Assembly (NCBI GenBank): GCA_017633865.1
Contig: JAGBOM010000146.1
Span: 1-16,893, forward strand
Origin: Opitutales bacterium
Lineage (GTDB): Bacteria > Verrucomicrobiota > Verrucomicrobiia > Opitutales > Intestinicryptomonadaceae
DNA length: 16,893 nucleotides
Direction: 5' to 3'
Shown here piece by piece: positions 6,020-13,479 of this stretch. The notes beneath the pieces were generated by a model, which did not search any database, had not been told where the DNA came from, and was given only the letters and a program-made list of their open reading frames with translations. Each line of letters opens with the position of its first letter. Within the stretch, counting starts at the first letter, position 1. The position numbers were made by a program, and so were the translations under genes.

Positions 6020-8227
6020 GTGAATAAACAAACAAGACAAAGCAAACGCCGGGCCGCCGCGCCCGTGGACAAGGCCGCCGCCGCCCGCAAGCGGTTGGCG
6101 CAAAGCGCCGAATGGAATAAAGCCGCCAGCGCGGAGGCCCGCGACATTGCGCCCTTGCCCGCCGTGGCGGACGCGGGGCGGCGGGACGCTTGCCGGCTTG
6201 ACCTGTTGCGTTTTTGCGGGGAGTATTTCGCCGCCGCTTTCCCGCTGGAATTTTCGCCCGCGCATATCGCACTCATAAAAGCGTTGGAGACCGCCATATT
6301 GACGGGCGGGCAAATATGCGTAGCCATGCCGCGCGGCAGCGGCAAAACCACGATTATTATTGCCGCGATTGTTTGGGCGATTGTCTACGGGCACCGTAAA
6401 TTTTCCGTTGTGGTGGGGGCAACCGACCGGCACGCGGCGCGGATATTGGCAACCATTATCGCGCACCTTTGCGCCCCGGGGCCGCTTGCCGATGATTTTC
6501 CGGGCGTGTGCTACCCCTTGCAAAAATTGGGCTGGATTAAGCACCGCATAGCGGGTCAGACCCTCAACGGGGAGCCGACCCGGCAGTCTTGGAGCAAATC
6601 GGAGTTCGTCGCCGCCACCGTGCCGGGGGAACTTTCCAGCGGTTGCGCCATAACGGCGGTCGGGCTGACGGGCGCTATACGCGGCCTTTCGCGGGCGCTG
6701 GCGGACGGGCAAATTATCCGCCCGGGGCTTGTCCTTATCGATGACCCGCAGACCGCCGAAAGCGCCAAGAGCGCGGAACAGGTGGCCGACCGCTTGCGCA
6801 TTATTGAGGCGGATATTTTGGGCCTTGCCGGGCCCGGGGAAACAATCGCCGCCGTTTGCGCTTGTACAGTTATCGCGCCCGGCGACGCCGCCGACCAATT
6901 GCTTGACCCCGATATATATCAATCGTGGCAAAAGTTAAAGTACCCGCTTTTGGAAGCCATGCCGAAAAACATGGAGTTGTGGCAACAATACTGGGATATT
7001 TATCGCGAGGCCATGCGCACGGAACACAACGCCAAGGCGGCGACCGAATACTACCTCCAGCGCCGGGAAGAGATGGACGCGGGCGCGGTTGTGGTTTGGG
7101 AAGCCCGGAAAAAAGCGGATGAAGCAACGGCCCTCGAGGGCGCAATGCGGCTTTATTTTTCCCTTGGCGCAGAGGTTTTCGGGGCCGAATACCAAAACGC
7201 CCCGCGCCGCTTGGGCGATAGCGCCGTGCGCCAACTTGACCCCGGCGACCTTGCGCCGCGCCTGACCGGCAACCCCCGGGGCGTTGCGTCCGAAACGCAC
7301 GACCTTGTAGTGGCGGCGGTGGACGTGCAGAAAAAGCGCCTATATTTTTGCGTCGCCGCTTTTTCGCCCGCGTGGGGTTGCGAGGTCATCGACTACGGCG
7401 CATATCCCGACCCGCGAAAACGCATTTTTAAGGCGTTGGATGACGGGCACACAATCGCGGACGCCTACCCGGGACTGCCTGACGCCGCCGCGCTTTCCGC
7501 CGCGATTGGCGACCTGGTGGCGGCGCTTATGAGCCGGGAGTGGCGGTTGACGGATGGCCGGGAAGTGACGGCCCGGGCCGCGCTTGTTGATTCGGGCTGG
7601 CAGCCGGACGCGGTGGCGGCGGCCTTGAAGTCAACGCCGTGGCGGGCAATCGTCTTGCCGTCGCGGGGGCGCGGTATTGGCCCGGCGGAAAAACCAATAT
7701 CGGAGTATCGGAAAGGCATTGGCGACAAAATCGGATGGCATTATTATATTAAAAAGCCCATGCCGCGTGCGCCCCGTGAGTTGTGTATCGACACCTATTT
7801 TTTTAAATCGATGATACGTGACGCCATTTTTTGCCCGGCGCAAGCGCCTGACGCCTTGCGATTTTGCGGGGACAAACCTTATGAGCATGATATGTTGTTT
7901 AGTCACCTAACCGCCGAAAGGTACACCCCAACCGCCGGGCGCGGGCGCATTGTGGACATATGGCGCAACCCGCCCCATGCGGAAAACCATTTTTTTGACT
8001 GTTTGACCGCCTGTTATGCCGCCGCCGCGTGGGCGGGGCTGACGCCGCCAGGCGGGGAGAAAAGCGCCCCACGCCATGAGCGGCCCGCGCCCGTGGCGGC
8101 GCAAGCGGCAACGCAACCTCCAGCCGCGCCGCAAGCCGCGCAGAGTTGGGGACGGGCGGCGGGCGGCGGCGGTTGGGGACGAAACGCAGGGCAAGCGGGG
8201 GGCGGTTGGGGCCGCCCGCGAAAATAA
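6020..8227 (+). CDS. Terminase large subunit, GpA-like
   Basis: Encodes 735 residues from GTG at 6020, chosen because GGGGACGG lies at 6009-6015; the in-frame ATG at 5942 sits inside a hairpin. It cuts concatemeric DNA and drives it into the prohead. After a basic N-terminus, the ATPase domain has a Walker A motif MPRGSGKTT (about 103-111) and Walker B LVLIDDP with D241-D242. The nuclease-like half shows the GpA-family pattern AAVDVQKKRLYF (D435), ALVDSGWQPDAV (D524) and NHFFDCLTACYAAAAW (H657, D660), acids that would hold metal ions. The tail beyond about 680 is Pro/Ala/Gln then Gly-rich with three WGR motifs, an unusual extension. No small subunit is adjacent. Family call is firm, residue roles inferred. 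Confidence 0.9.
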   Translation: MNKQTRQSKRRAAAPVDKAAAARKRLAQSAEWNKAASAEARDIAPLPAVADAGRRDACRLDLLRFCGEYFAAAFPLEFSPAHIALIKALETAILTGGQICVAMPRGSGKTTIIIAAIVWAIVYGHRKFSVVVGATDRHAARILATIIAHLCAPGPLADDFPGVCYPLQKLGWIKHRIAGQTLNGEPTRQSWSKSEFVAATVPGELSSGCAITAVGLTGAIRGLSRALADGQIIRPGLVLIDDPQTAESAKSAEQVADRLRIIEADILGLAGPGETIAAVCACTVIAPGDAADQLLDPDIYQSWQKLKYPLLEAMPKNMELWQQYWDIYREAMRTEHNAKAATEYYLQRREEMDAGAVVVWEARKKADEATALEGAMRLYFSLGAEVFGAEYQNAPRRLGDSAVRQLDPGDLAPRLTGNPRGVASETHDLVVAAVDVQKKRLYFCVAAFSPAWGCEVIDYGAYPDPRKRIFKALDDGHTIADAYPGLPDAAALSAAIGDLVAALMSREWRLTDGREVTARAALVDSGWQPDAVAAALKSTPWRAIVLPSRGRGIGPAEKPISEYRKGIGDKIGWHYYIKKPMPRAPRELCIDTYFFKSMIRDAIFCPAQAPDALRFCGDKPYEHDMLFSHLTAERYTPTAGRGRIVDIWRNPPHAENHFFDCLTACYAAAAWAGLTPPGGEKSAPRHERPAPVAAQAATQPPAAPQAAQSWGRAAGGGGWGRNAGQAGGGWGRPRK

Positions 8228-8242
8228 GGGAAAGGGGGAACA

Positions 8243-8551
8243 ATGAAAACGAGGAAAGAAGCGGAGGCCCTTGCCAAGGTTTTGCGGCGGGCGACAAAGA
8301 GCGCAAGCTGGGGGACGGGGTTTTCCTTGTCTTGCGCGGTGCAACGTGGCGTTGGCGTCCCTTACCGCGTCCGCATTGTGTGTCGCCCCTATTGCGCCCT
8401 ATGCGTAGCGGGGGCGGCGGCGAGGTTGACGCTTGCAATTTACGGCATATTGCGCCGATTGCAGGAGGTTGGGGAAATCGGCGCATATATCGGGGAGTTG
8501 TATTGTGAGCTGGGCCGCCCCGTTATCGCGTTCACGGTTGGCAAGGATTGA
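8243..8551 (+). CDS. Hypothetical protein with a cysteine cluster (102 residues)
   Basis: ATG at 8243 preceded by AAAGGGGGAA, sixteen bases after the terminase stop and ending just before an intrinsic terminator, so it appears to be the last gene of the terminase transcript. The N-terminus is a basic helix (MKTRKEAEALAKVLRRATK). Cysteines at 31, 47, 51, 54 and 88 include a C-x3-C-x2-C group (VCRPYCALC) that could bind a metal. A helix follows (LTLAIYGILRRLQEVG). No family recognised; it is not where a canonical head gene is expected. Confidence 0.6.
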   Translation: MKTRKEAEALAKVLRRATKSASWGTGFSLSCAVQRGVGVPYRVRIVCRPYCALCVAGAAARLTLAIYGILRRLQEVGEIGAYIGELYCELGRPVIAFTVGKD

Positions 8552-8580
8552 CCGCCCCGCCACATTGCAACTATTCATCC

Positions 8581-8610
8581 GCCCCGGCATTGCGCCGGGG
8601 CTTTTTTTTT
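8581..8610 (+). terminator. Strong intrinsic (rho-independent) terminator
   Basis: GCCCCGGC (8581-8588), loop ATTGC, GCCGGGGC (8594-8601), then nine T residues (8602-8610). A perfect eight-base-pair GC stem followed directly by a T-run. It ends transcription from the terminase side, separating it from the portal and capsid genes. Confidence 0.9.
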
Positions 8611-8624
8611 GCCCGCCCGTTTTG

Positions 8625-8687
8625 TTTCGGTTTTCCTATCATTTCGGTTTTCCGTTTGTTTCGGTTTTCCGATTGTTTCGGAAACCC
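8625..8687 (+). repeat. Tandem 17-base-period repeats (operator-like)
   Basis: Three exact copies of TTTCGGTTTTCC at 8625-8636, 8642-8653 and 8659-8670, plus a diverged fourth (TTTCGGAAACCC, 8676-8687). Starts are exactly 17 bases apart, with spacers TATCA, GTTTG and GATTG. The region is AT-rich amid GC-rich DNA and lies between a terminator and a putative promoter, overlapping the latter's -35 element. Consistent with binding sites for a regulatory protein. Confidence 0.75.
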
Positions 8688-8701
8688 TAACGGTATATAG
8701 A
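8673..8701 (+). promoter_or_regulatory. Putative sigma-70-type promoter for the head genes
   Basis: TTGTTT (8673-8678) and TATAGA (8696-8701) are separated by 17 bases; TATATA at 8694-8699 is an overlapping alternative. It follows a strong terminator and precedes the gpW-like gene by 31 bases, so a start for the structural transcript is needed here. The -35 element overlaps repeat 4, implying regulation. Confidence 0.55.
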
Positions 8702-8732
8702 TTGAGAGACCGCGCAAAAAGGGGCGCAAAAA

Positions 8733-8957
8733 ATGCCGCAGACGCAAAACATAGACCCGCAAATCGCCGCCGCCATTTTGGCCCTGTTGCAAGGGCCGAA
8801 AAGTTACGCCATCGACGGCGAGACCATCACCGCGCAGAGCATTCCAGACGCAATCGCCGCCGCCAAGTTTTTGCGGGGCATGGGCGCCGCCGCCGCGCAG
8901 CCGTGGCGTAGTTTTGCGCGGTGCCGCATATCTACCCAAGGGCCGGAGCGCGATTAA
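8733..8957 (+). CDS. gpW-like head-to-tail joining protein
   Basis: Encodes 74 residues; ATG at 8733 with AAGGGG upstream. Size and location between large terminase and portal match lambda W. The sequence has the gpW layout: a helix (AAAILALLQ), a beta hairpin (YAIDGETITAQS) and a second helix (DAIAAAKFLRGMG), followed by a poorly conserved tail. gpW plugs the portal after packaging and readies it for tail attachment. The stop overlaps the portal start by one base (TAATG). Confidence 0.65.
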   Translation: MPQTQNIDPQIAAAILALLQGPKSYAIDGETITAQSIPDAIAAAKFLRGMGAAAAQPWRSFARCRISTQGPERD

Positions 8958-10411
8958 TGGGCGTTTGGAGCTGGATAAAAAAAAGCATAACGGGGCGCGG
9001 GCGGCGCGATACGCGCAAGGGCTTACGCTTAACCTATGACGCCGCCGCATGGGGCGCGGAAAGCGCCCGCCATTGGCGCGGCGCTGATGATTTGTCCCCG
9101 GATTATGCGTTGTCGGAAAGCGTCCGCCGCACTATCGCCAACCGGGCGCGTTACGAGATTGCCAATGGCGGCTACGTTGCGGGCATTTTGGACACCTTGG
9201 CCCTCCACGTTGTAGGCACGGGGCCGCGCCTTGAGCTGACCCCGGCGGATGAAGTCCCGGAAAACGCCCGCGAAAGTTTCCGCGCGGCCCTTGACCGCCG
9301 CGAAAAGCGGTGGCGCGATTGGGCCGCCGCCGTTGACCTTGCCAACGTCCTAAAAATGGCGCGGCGGGCGCGTTGCAGTGATGGCGAGGTGTTTTTTGTG
9401 CGGGGCTTGCGGCCTGAATTGGCCGCGCCTGTGCGCCTGTTTTATACGTTGTACGAGGCGCAACAAGTCTGCAATCCTGATTATGTTAGCACCCCGGCGC
9501 AGAATGGCGCGGGAAATACCGTAGCTGTTGACGGCATACAATACGCGGCGGACGGGGCCCCATTGCGTTACTACGTTTGCCGCGATTACCAGACCGGGGA
9601 CAGGGCGCAAGGCCAATGGCTGACCGCCGAAAACGTCATCCATTACGCGCACTTCACCCGCCCCGGGCAACACAGAGGGGTGAGCGAATTGGCCCCGACC
9701 TTGTGTGTCTTTAACGACATTCGCCGCTATTGCAACGCGGTTTTGAAGTGCGCCGAAATTGGCGCGGAAATTAGTTTTTTGGTGGAAACGGACAACGCGC
9801 CAATAGATAGCGACGGCAACTCGACCTTATATCAACCGCAGGGGGCCGAGGCGTTAGATTTTGAGCGCGGGGCGGGAATTTTCCTCCCCGCCGGATGGAA
9901 GGCCGCACAACTCAAAAGCGAACAGCCAACGACCCAATATCCCGATTTTGTGCGGGCGAAAGTGCGTGAAGCGGCGCGGGCGCTGTCTATGCCGTTGTCA
10001 ATCGCGTTGGGCGATAGCAGCGGTTACAACTACGCCTCGGGACGTCTTGACCATCAAATTTATTTCCGCCGCGTAAATGCGGACAGGGCGGAAATTGAGC
10101 GCCTTATATTGTCCCGCATGTTGGCGGACTTTGCCGCATTGGACGCCGCCGCGCACCCGGGCGACTACGCATATAACGCCGCCGCAACGTGGATGTGGGA
10201 CGGCTTTGAGCATATCGACCCGCTTAAAGAGACGCAAGCAAGCGCGGCGCGGATGGCGTCTGGCATGAGCAGCCTTGCGCAAGAGTGCGCCAAGGAGGGG
10301 CTGGATTGGGCCGCCGTGGCGGCGCAGAGGGCGCGGGAAAAAGAGTTGTTGGACAAGTTGGGACTCGGCAGCGAGGTAGCCATGCCCGCCCCGGCCCCGG
10401 AAGAAGAATAA
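8957..10411 (+). CDS. Portal protein, lambda family
   Basis: Encodes 484 residues. The ATG at 8957 overlaps the upstream stop; a further in-frame ATG at 8921 would add 12 residues within the gpW-like gene and is less likely. The N-terminus is basic (WSWIKKSITGRGRRDTRKG), followed by LTYDAAAWGAESARHW and the RRTIANRARYEIANGGYVAG block, then IVGTG-like HVVGTGPRLEL, all typical of the lambda-type portal family (Phage_portal_2). The portal is a dodecameric ring at one capsid vertex; DNA enters through it and the neck attaches to it. The C-terminal region carries DGFEHIDPLKETQASAARMA, also family-typical, before an acidic Pro/Glu end. Confidence 0.93.
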   Translation: MGVWSWIKKSITGRGRRDTRKGLRLTYDAAAWGAESARHWRGADDLSPDYALSESVRRTIANRARYEIANGGYVAGILDTLALHVVGTGPRLELTPADEVPENARESFRAALDRREKRWRDWAAAVDLANVLKMARRARCSDGEVFFVRGLRPELAAPVRLFYTLYEAQQVCNPDYVSTPAQNGAGNTVAVDGIQYAADGAPLRYYVCRDYQTGDRAQGQWLTAENVIHYAHFTRPGQHRGVSELAPTLCVFNDIRRYCNAVLKCAEIGAEISFLVETDNAPIDSDGNSTLYQPQGAEALDFERGAGIFLPAGWKAAQLKSEQPTTQYPDFVRAKVREAARALSMPLSIALGDSSGYNYASGRLDHQIYFRRVNADRAEIERLILSRMLADFAALDAAAHPGDYAYNAAATWMWDGFEHIDPLKETQASAARMASGMSSLAQECAKEGLDWAAVAAQRAREKELLDKLGLGSEVAMPAPAPEEE

Positions 10412-10435
10412 ACCACCCATATTTAGGAGCGAAAG

Positions 10436-12274
10436 ATGAAAAACCTAATTATTGCCGCTGACGGCGAAACCATGCCAGCGGGCGCCCCGATTAAAGAGGT
10501 TTTCGGGGTTGCGTACAGCGGCGCGGAATTTACCCAGCCCTGGGAAGAGTTGCCAATCGTCCTTGACCTTGCGGGGCTGGAAATCGCGCCGCAGGTGCCC
10601 CTGTTGTACGACCATGACAACGAGCCGCGTATGCGGTTGGGCGTTGTCGAGGCCGCCGTTGAGGATAACCGCCTTGTCATCGCCGGGGAAATCGCCGCCA
10701 CCGGCGAACATGGCCGCGAAGTCATAGAGGGCGGGCGGTTGTGGCCGTGGCAACTGTCCATCGGCGCCCGCGTCCTTGCGTCCGAGGTCATCGAAGAGCC
10801 CCGCACCGTCAACGGGCGCGAGGTGGCAAATTGCTTGCTGATAACCCGCGCCCAATTGCGCGAGGTGTCCGTTGTCGCCGTTGGCGCGGACAAGGAAACC
10901 CATTTGGATATTGCCGCCGCGTTTGGCGGGAAACCCCCTAAAAAAGAGGAGAAAACCATGGAAAAAGAGGAAAAGAACACCCTCGACGCCAACGCGGACG
11001 AAAAGAGCGCGGCCCGCGTGGACGGCATCGCCGCCGCGTTGGCTGACCACCCGGAGACTTGCGCCGAGGCAATCCGCGCCGGCTGGAGCGTGGCGCAGGC
11101 GCAGAGCGTCGCCGCCGCGCTGAAGAAAGCGGAAAGCAACGTGCCGCCCGCCGTCGCCAATATCAACGCCGGGGCCGAGGCCGAAAGCGCCCGCCGCGTT
11201 TTGCGCGGGGCGCTGGAATTGCGGGCCGGGATTGCCCCGGAGCGCACCGGGCTGACCGACCGCGAACTGGAAGCGGCGGACAAGCAGCGGAGCCTGTCTT
11301 TGCGTGACTTTTTGGGCGAGGCTATGCGACTTGAGGGCCGCCCCGTCGCCAACTTGCGCAGCCGCGCGGACATTGAAGCCGCGTTTTCCACCGCCGCCAT
11401 CCCGGCCTTGCTTTCGGACGTCGCGAACAAGCGCGTTAAGCAAGAGTTTGAAGCCGCCGCGCCCCGGGCCCCGCGCCTTTGCACCGCGTCCGACTTGAAC
11501 GACTACAAGAAAACCTCGGTCGTTAATTTGCTTGTCGCCGGGGAGTTGCCGGTTTTGCATGACGGGCAAGAAATCCCCAACGGCAAACTGACCGAAAGCG
11601 CGGGCGAAAACCGCGTCCGTTCCCATGCTATGATTATCACCGTGGGGCACGAGGCCATCGTCAATGATGACCTTGGCGAATTGTTGAAAATCCCGCAGTT
11701 GATGGGCCGCAATGCCGCCGCGCAGCTTGACCGGGACTTTTTCGCGGGCCTTGTCGCCAACCCGGCCATGGGGGACGGCCAGAACCTGTTTAGCGCCGCG
11801 CACAAAAACCAGCTGACGGGCGCCACCAGCGCCCTGTCCGTCGCCGCCCTCAACAAGGCCCGGGCGTTGCTGTTGAAGCAGACCGACGCGGCGGGCAATC
11901 CTTTGAACTTGCGCCCGCGTTATCTGGTTGTGCCGCCCGAACTGTACGGTCTCGCGGAGCAAATCGCCTATGGCGACACCTTGACCGTTTCGACCGCGCA
12001 GGACGCCCCGGCGGGCACTTACAACCCGATTCGCGGTTGGGACTTGCAGGTCGTTGCCGCCGCCGAATTGAGCGACGCGAAAGCCTGGTATTTGCTGACC
12101 GACCCGGCGCGGGGCGCCACCTTTGACATTGCGTATTTGCGCGGTCAACAGACCCCGATTGTTGAGCGCGACAGCGCACCGTTCAACTATCGCGGCCTCG
12201 CTTTCCGTTGTTTCTTCGACTACGGCATTGCGGCCCTTGATTTCCGGGGCGCGATTTACGCCGCCGGGCAGTGA
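10436..12274 (+). CDS. Prohead protease / major capsid protein fusion
   Basis: Encodes 612 residues from the ATG at 10436 (AGGAG upstream). Residues 1-165 resemble a prohead serine protease of the HK97 type: PLLYDHD with H60, WPWQLSIGAR with S108 and a following LREVSVVAVGAD strand are placed as the catalytic His and Ser regions. Residues 175-280 are a charged helical, scaffold-like segment starting at M175. From about 285 the sequence is a Mu gpT-like capsid fold (DLNDYKKTSVVNLL, AIVNDDLGELLKIPQLMGR, NLFSAAHKN, LNLRPRYLVVPPEL, FRCFFDYGIAALDFRGAIY). This fused arrangement is a known class: the protease is expected to trim the scaffold and itself off during assembly. An internal ribosome binding site lies before M175. 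Confidence 0.9.
   Translation: MKNLIIAADGETMPAGAPIKEVFGVAYSGAEFTQPWEELPIVLDLAGLEIAPQVPLLYDHDNEPRMRLGVVEAAVEDNRLVIAGEIAATGEHGREVIEGGRLWPWQLSIGARVLASEVIEEPRTVNGREVANCLLITRAQLREVSVVAVGADKETHLDIAAAFGGKPPKKEEKTMEKEEKNTLDANADEKSAARVDGIAAALADHPETCAEAIRAGWSVAQAQSVAAALKKAESNVPPAVANINAGAEAESARRVLRGALELRAGIAPERTGLTDRELEAADKQRSLSLRDFLGEAMRLEGRPVANLRSRADIEAAFSTAAIPALLSDVANKRVKQEFEAAAPRAPRLCTASDLNDYKKTSVVNLLVAGELPVLHDGQEIPNGKLTESAGENRVRSHAMIITVGHEAIVNDDLGELLKIPQLMGRNAAAQLDRDFFAGLVANPAMGDGQNLFSAAHKNQLTGATSALSVAALNKARALLLKQTDAAGNPLNLRPRYLVVPPELYGLAEQIAYGDTLTVSTAQDAPAGTYNPIRGWDLQVVAAAELSDAKAWYLLTDPARGATFDIAYLRGQQTPIVERDSAPFNYRGLAFRCFFDYGIAALDFRGAIYAAGQ
10944..10960 (+). promoter_or_regulatory. Internal ribosome binding site and in-frame start
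   Basis: AAGAGGAG (10944-10951) lies six bases before ATG at 10958-10960, in frame with the protease/capsid gene at residue 175. The spacing and strength match the real starts in this window. It would give a 438-residue scaffold-capsid product without the protease domain. Confidence 0.6.
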
Positions 12275-12280
12275 TAAACC

Positions 12281-12334
12281 GCATACGCGGGGCGGCTTAA
12301 TCAACCGCCCCGCCCCTTGCGGCTATGCTTTTTT
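12281..12334 (+). terminator. Terminator-like structure after the capsid gene
   Basis: A perfect nine-base stem GCGGGGCGG (12287-12295) with CCGCCCCGC (12305-12313) is flanked by GCATA (12281-12285) and TATGC (12324-12328), which can pair outside it. Six T residues follow (12329-12334). The T-run is separated from the central stem by the outer arm, so a partial or regulated terminator (attenuating expression of the cement and tail genes) is more likely than a complete one. Confidence 0.55.
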
Positions 12335-12361
12335 AACCACCCTTAAAAAAAGGAAAAAACC

Positions 12362-12697
12362 ATGAGCGAACATTTTATCGACGGCGGCGCCCAAGCCGAA
12401 TACACCCCCGCCACCGACACCCCCGCCGGGAGCATTTGCCCGGTTGTCGCCGGGAAAATCTACGGCATTAACCACTTGCCAATCAAGGCCGGGGAAACCG
12501 GGGTCGTTGACCTTGTGGGCCGCTTCGAGCTGTTGAAGGCCCAAGTGGCCCTTTCCCGGGGCGACGCCGCTTACGTTGGCAGCGACGGCACCGTGACCAC
12601 CAGCACCGATGGAACCTACAAAATCGGCGTTGCGTCCGACGACGCGGCCAGCGCGGGCACCACCGCCCGGATTTATTTCCACGGGATTGTTGGCTGA
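12362..12697 (+). CDS. Capsid cement/decoration protein (DUF2190-like)
   Basis: Encodes 111 residues; AAGGA precedes the ATG. It matches the DUF2190 cement-protein layout: short N-terminal HFIDGGAQAEYTPATDTPAG, then GSICPVVAGKIYGINHLPI, GVVDLVGRFELLKA, LSRGDAAYVGSDGTVT, YKIGVASDDAASAGTTARIYF, a beta-rich fold of small, Ala/Gly-rich strands. Such proteins bind the outside of the mature capsid and stiffen it. It lies directly after the major capsid gene, as expected. Confidence 0.8.
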   Translation: MSEHFIDGGAQAEYTPATDTPAGSICPVVAGKIYGINHLPIKAGETGVVDLVGRFELLKAQVALSRGDAAYVGSDGTVTTSTDGTYKIGVASDDAASAGTTARIYFHGIVG

Positions 12698-12699
12698 CC

Positions 12700-13044
12700 A
12701 TGCCGATTTTTGACGCGGGCCGCGCTATGCTTGACGCCGCGTTTTCTTTCGCGGCGGAGCCGATGACCTACAAGCGCGGCTCGCAAACCTTGGCGCAGGG
12801 CGTCCCCGCTAAACGGGCCAAAACCATTTTCGACCGCGAGAGCCTTTACGCGGGCACCGGGGACGTGCGTTTTTGTCAAGGCGATTTTCTGGTGAGGGCG
12901 GCAGACTTGGCCACCGACCCGGCGCTTAATGACTGCATAGAGATAGGCGCGGAAAAGTGGCGGGTTTGCGCCCCGTTGGGGGAGCCGTGCTGGCGCTGGC
13001 ATGACCCGACAACGCGCCGCGTACACGCGCTCCGGGAGGCCTGA
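12700..13044 (+). CDS. Head-tail joining protein
   Basis: Encodes 114 residues, starting two bases after the cement gene stop. Residues about 55-105 (VRFCQGDFLVRAADL, IEIGAEKWRVCAPLGEPCWR, WHDPTTRRVHALR) match the head-tail joining family (Gifsy-2 gpFII/lambda FII-like) that caps the portal complex and binds the tail. The position after capsid and cement proteins agrees. One base separates it from the next gene. Confidence 0.75.
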   Translation: MPIFDAGRAMLDAAFSFAAEPMTYKRGSQTLAQGVPAKRAKTIFDRESLYAGTGDVRFCQGDFLVRAADLATDPALNDCIEIGAEKWRVCAPLGEPCWRWHDPTTRRVHALREA

Positions 13045-13045
13045 G

Positions 13046-13468
13046 ATGGCCGGGCATATAAACGCGCGATTTTTGGCAATCGGGGAGGCAATCGCCGCCG
13101 CCGTGGCGCAAGTGGAAACGGGGGCCGCGTGGAAATGGGCCCCGGAATATGACCTGCAAAGCGTGACGGCCCGCGCCTGTTGGGTGACGCCCGCCGCCGA
13201 AAACCCCTTGACCCTTGACCGCGAAAGCCGGGGCGCATGGTCACAGACTTGTAATTTTTGCGTGACCTTGATAGACACCAACCCGGCCAACGTGGACAGC
13301 AACGCGGCGCAATTGATGGCCATTGCGGACGCGATAGCCAACGCGCCGCGCATGGCCGGGGCGTCATTGGTTGGCCTAACTGTTGCCAGCGTTTGCGACC
13401 CTGATTGGCTTAAAGGCAAGGGGATTTATATCGGCGGCCTTAACGTTAGTTATATGCTTATCGATTGA
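13046..13468 (+). CDS. Putative tail terminator/tail completion protein
   Basis: Encodes 140 residues; ATG at 13046 with GGGAGG in the end of the previous gene (about 13034-13039). It has an N-terminal helix (INARFLAIGEAIAAAV), a central beta region (SVTARACWVTP, CNFCVTLIDT) and a helix QLMAIADAIANAP, ending in a strand (IGGLNVSYMLID). The layout is like tail-terminator proteins that finish the tail tube at the head end. I base the call on layout and position rather than a firm family match. Confidence 0.55.
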   Translation: MAGHINARFLAIGEAIAAAVAQVETGAAWKWAPEYDLQSVTARACWVTPAAENPLTLDRESRGAWSQTCNFCVTLIDTNPANVDSNAAQLMAIADAIANAPRMAGASLVGLTVASVCDPDWLKGKGIYIGGLNVSYMLID

Positions 13469-13479
13469 GGGGCAAAAAC

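Noticed and set aside
5900..6931. Minus-strand open frame of 343 codons opposite the terminase start
   Set aside because: It covers the well-supported ATPase domain of the terminase and has no recognisable domain.
8625..8687. CRISPR array
   Set aside because: Units are 12 bases with 5-base spacers, far too short for CRISPR repeats and spacers.
10445..12304. Long minus-strand open frame of 619 codons opposite the protease/capsid gene
   Set aside because: A shadow caused by GC-rich codon bias on the + strand. The + strand frame has clear family motifs; the minus frame has low-complexity Gly/Arg content and no neighbours on its strand.
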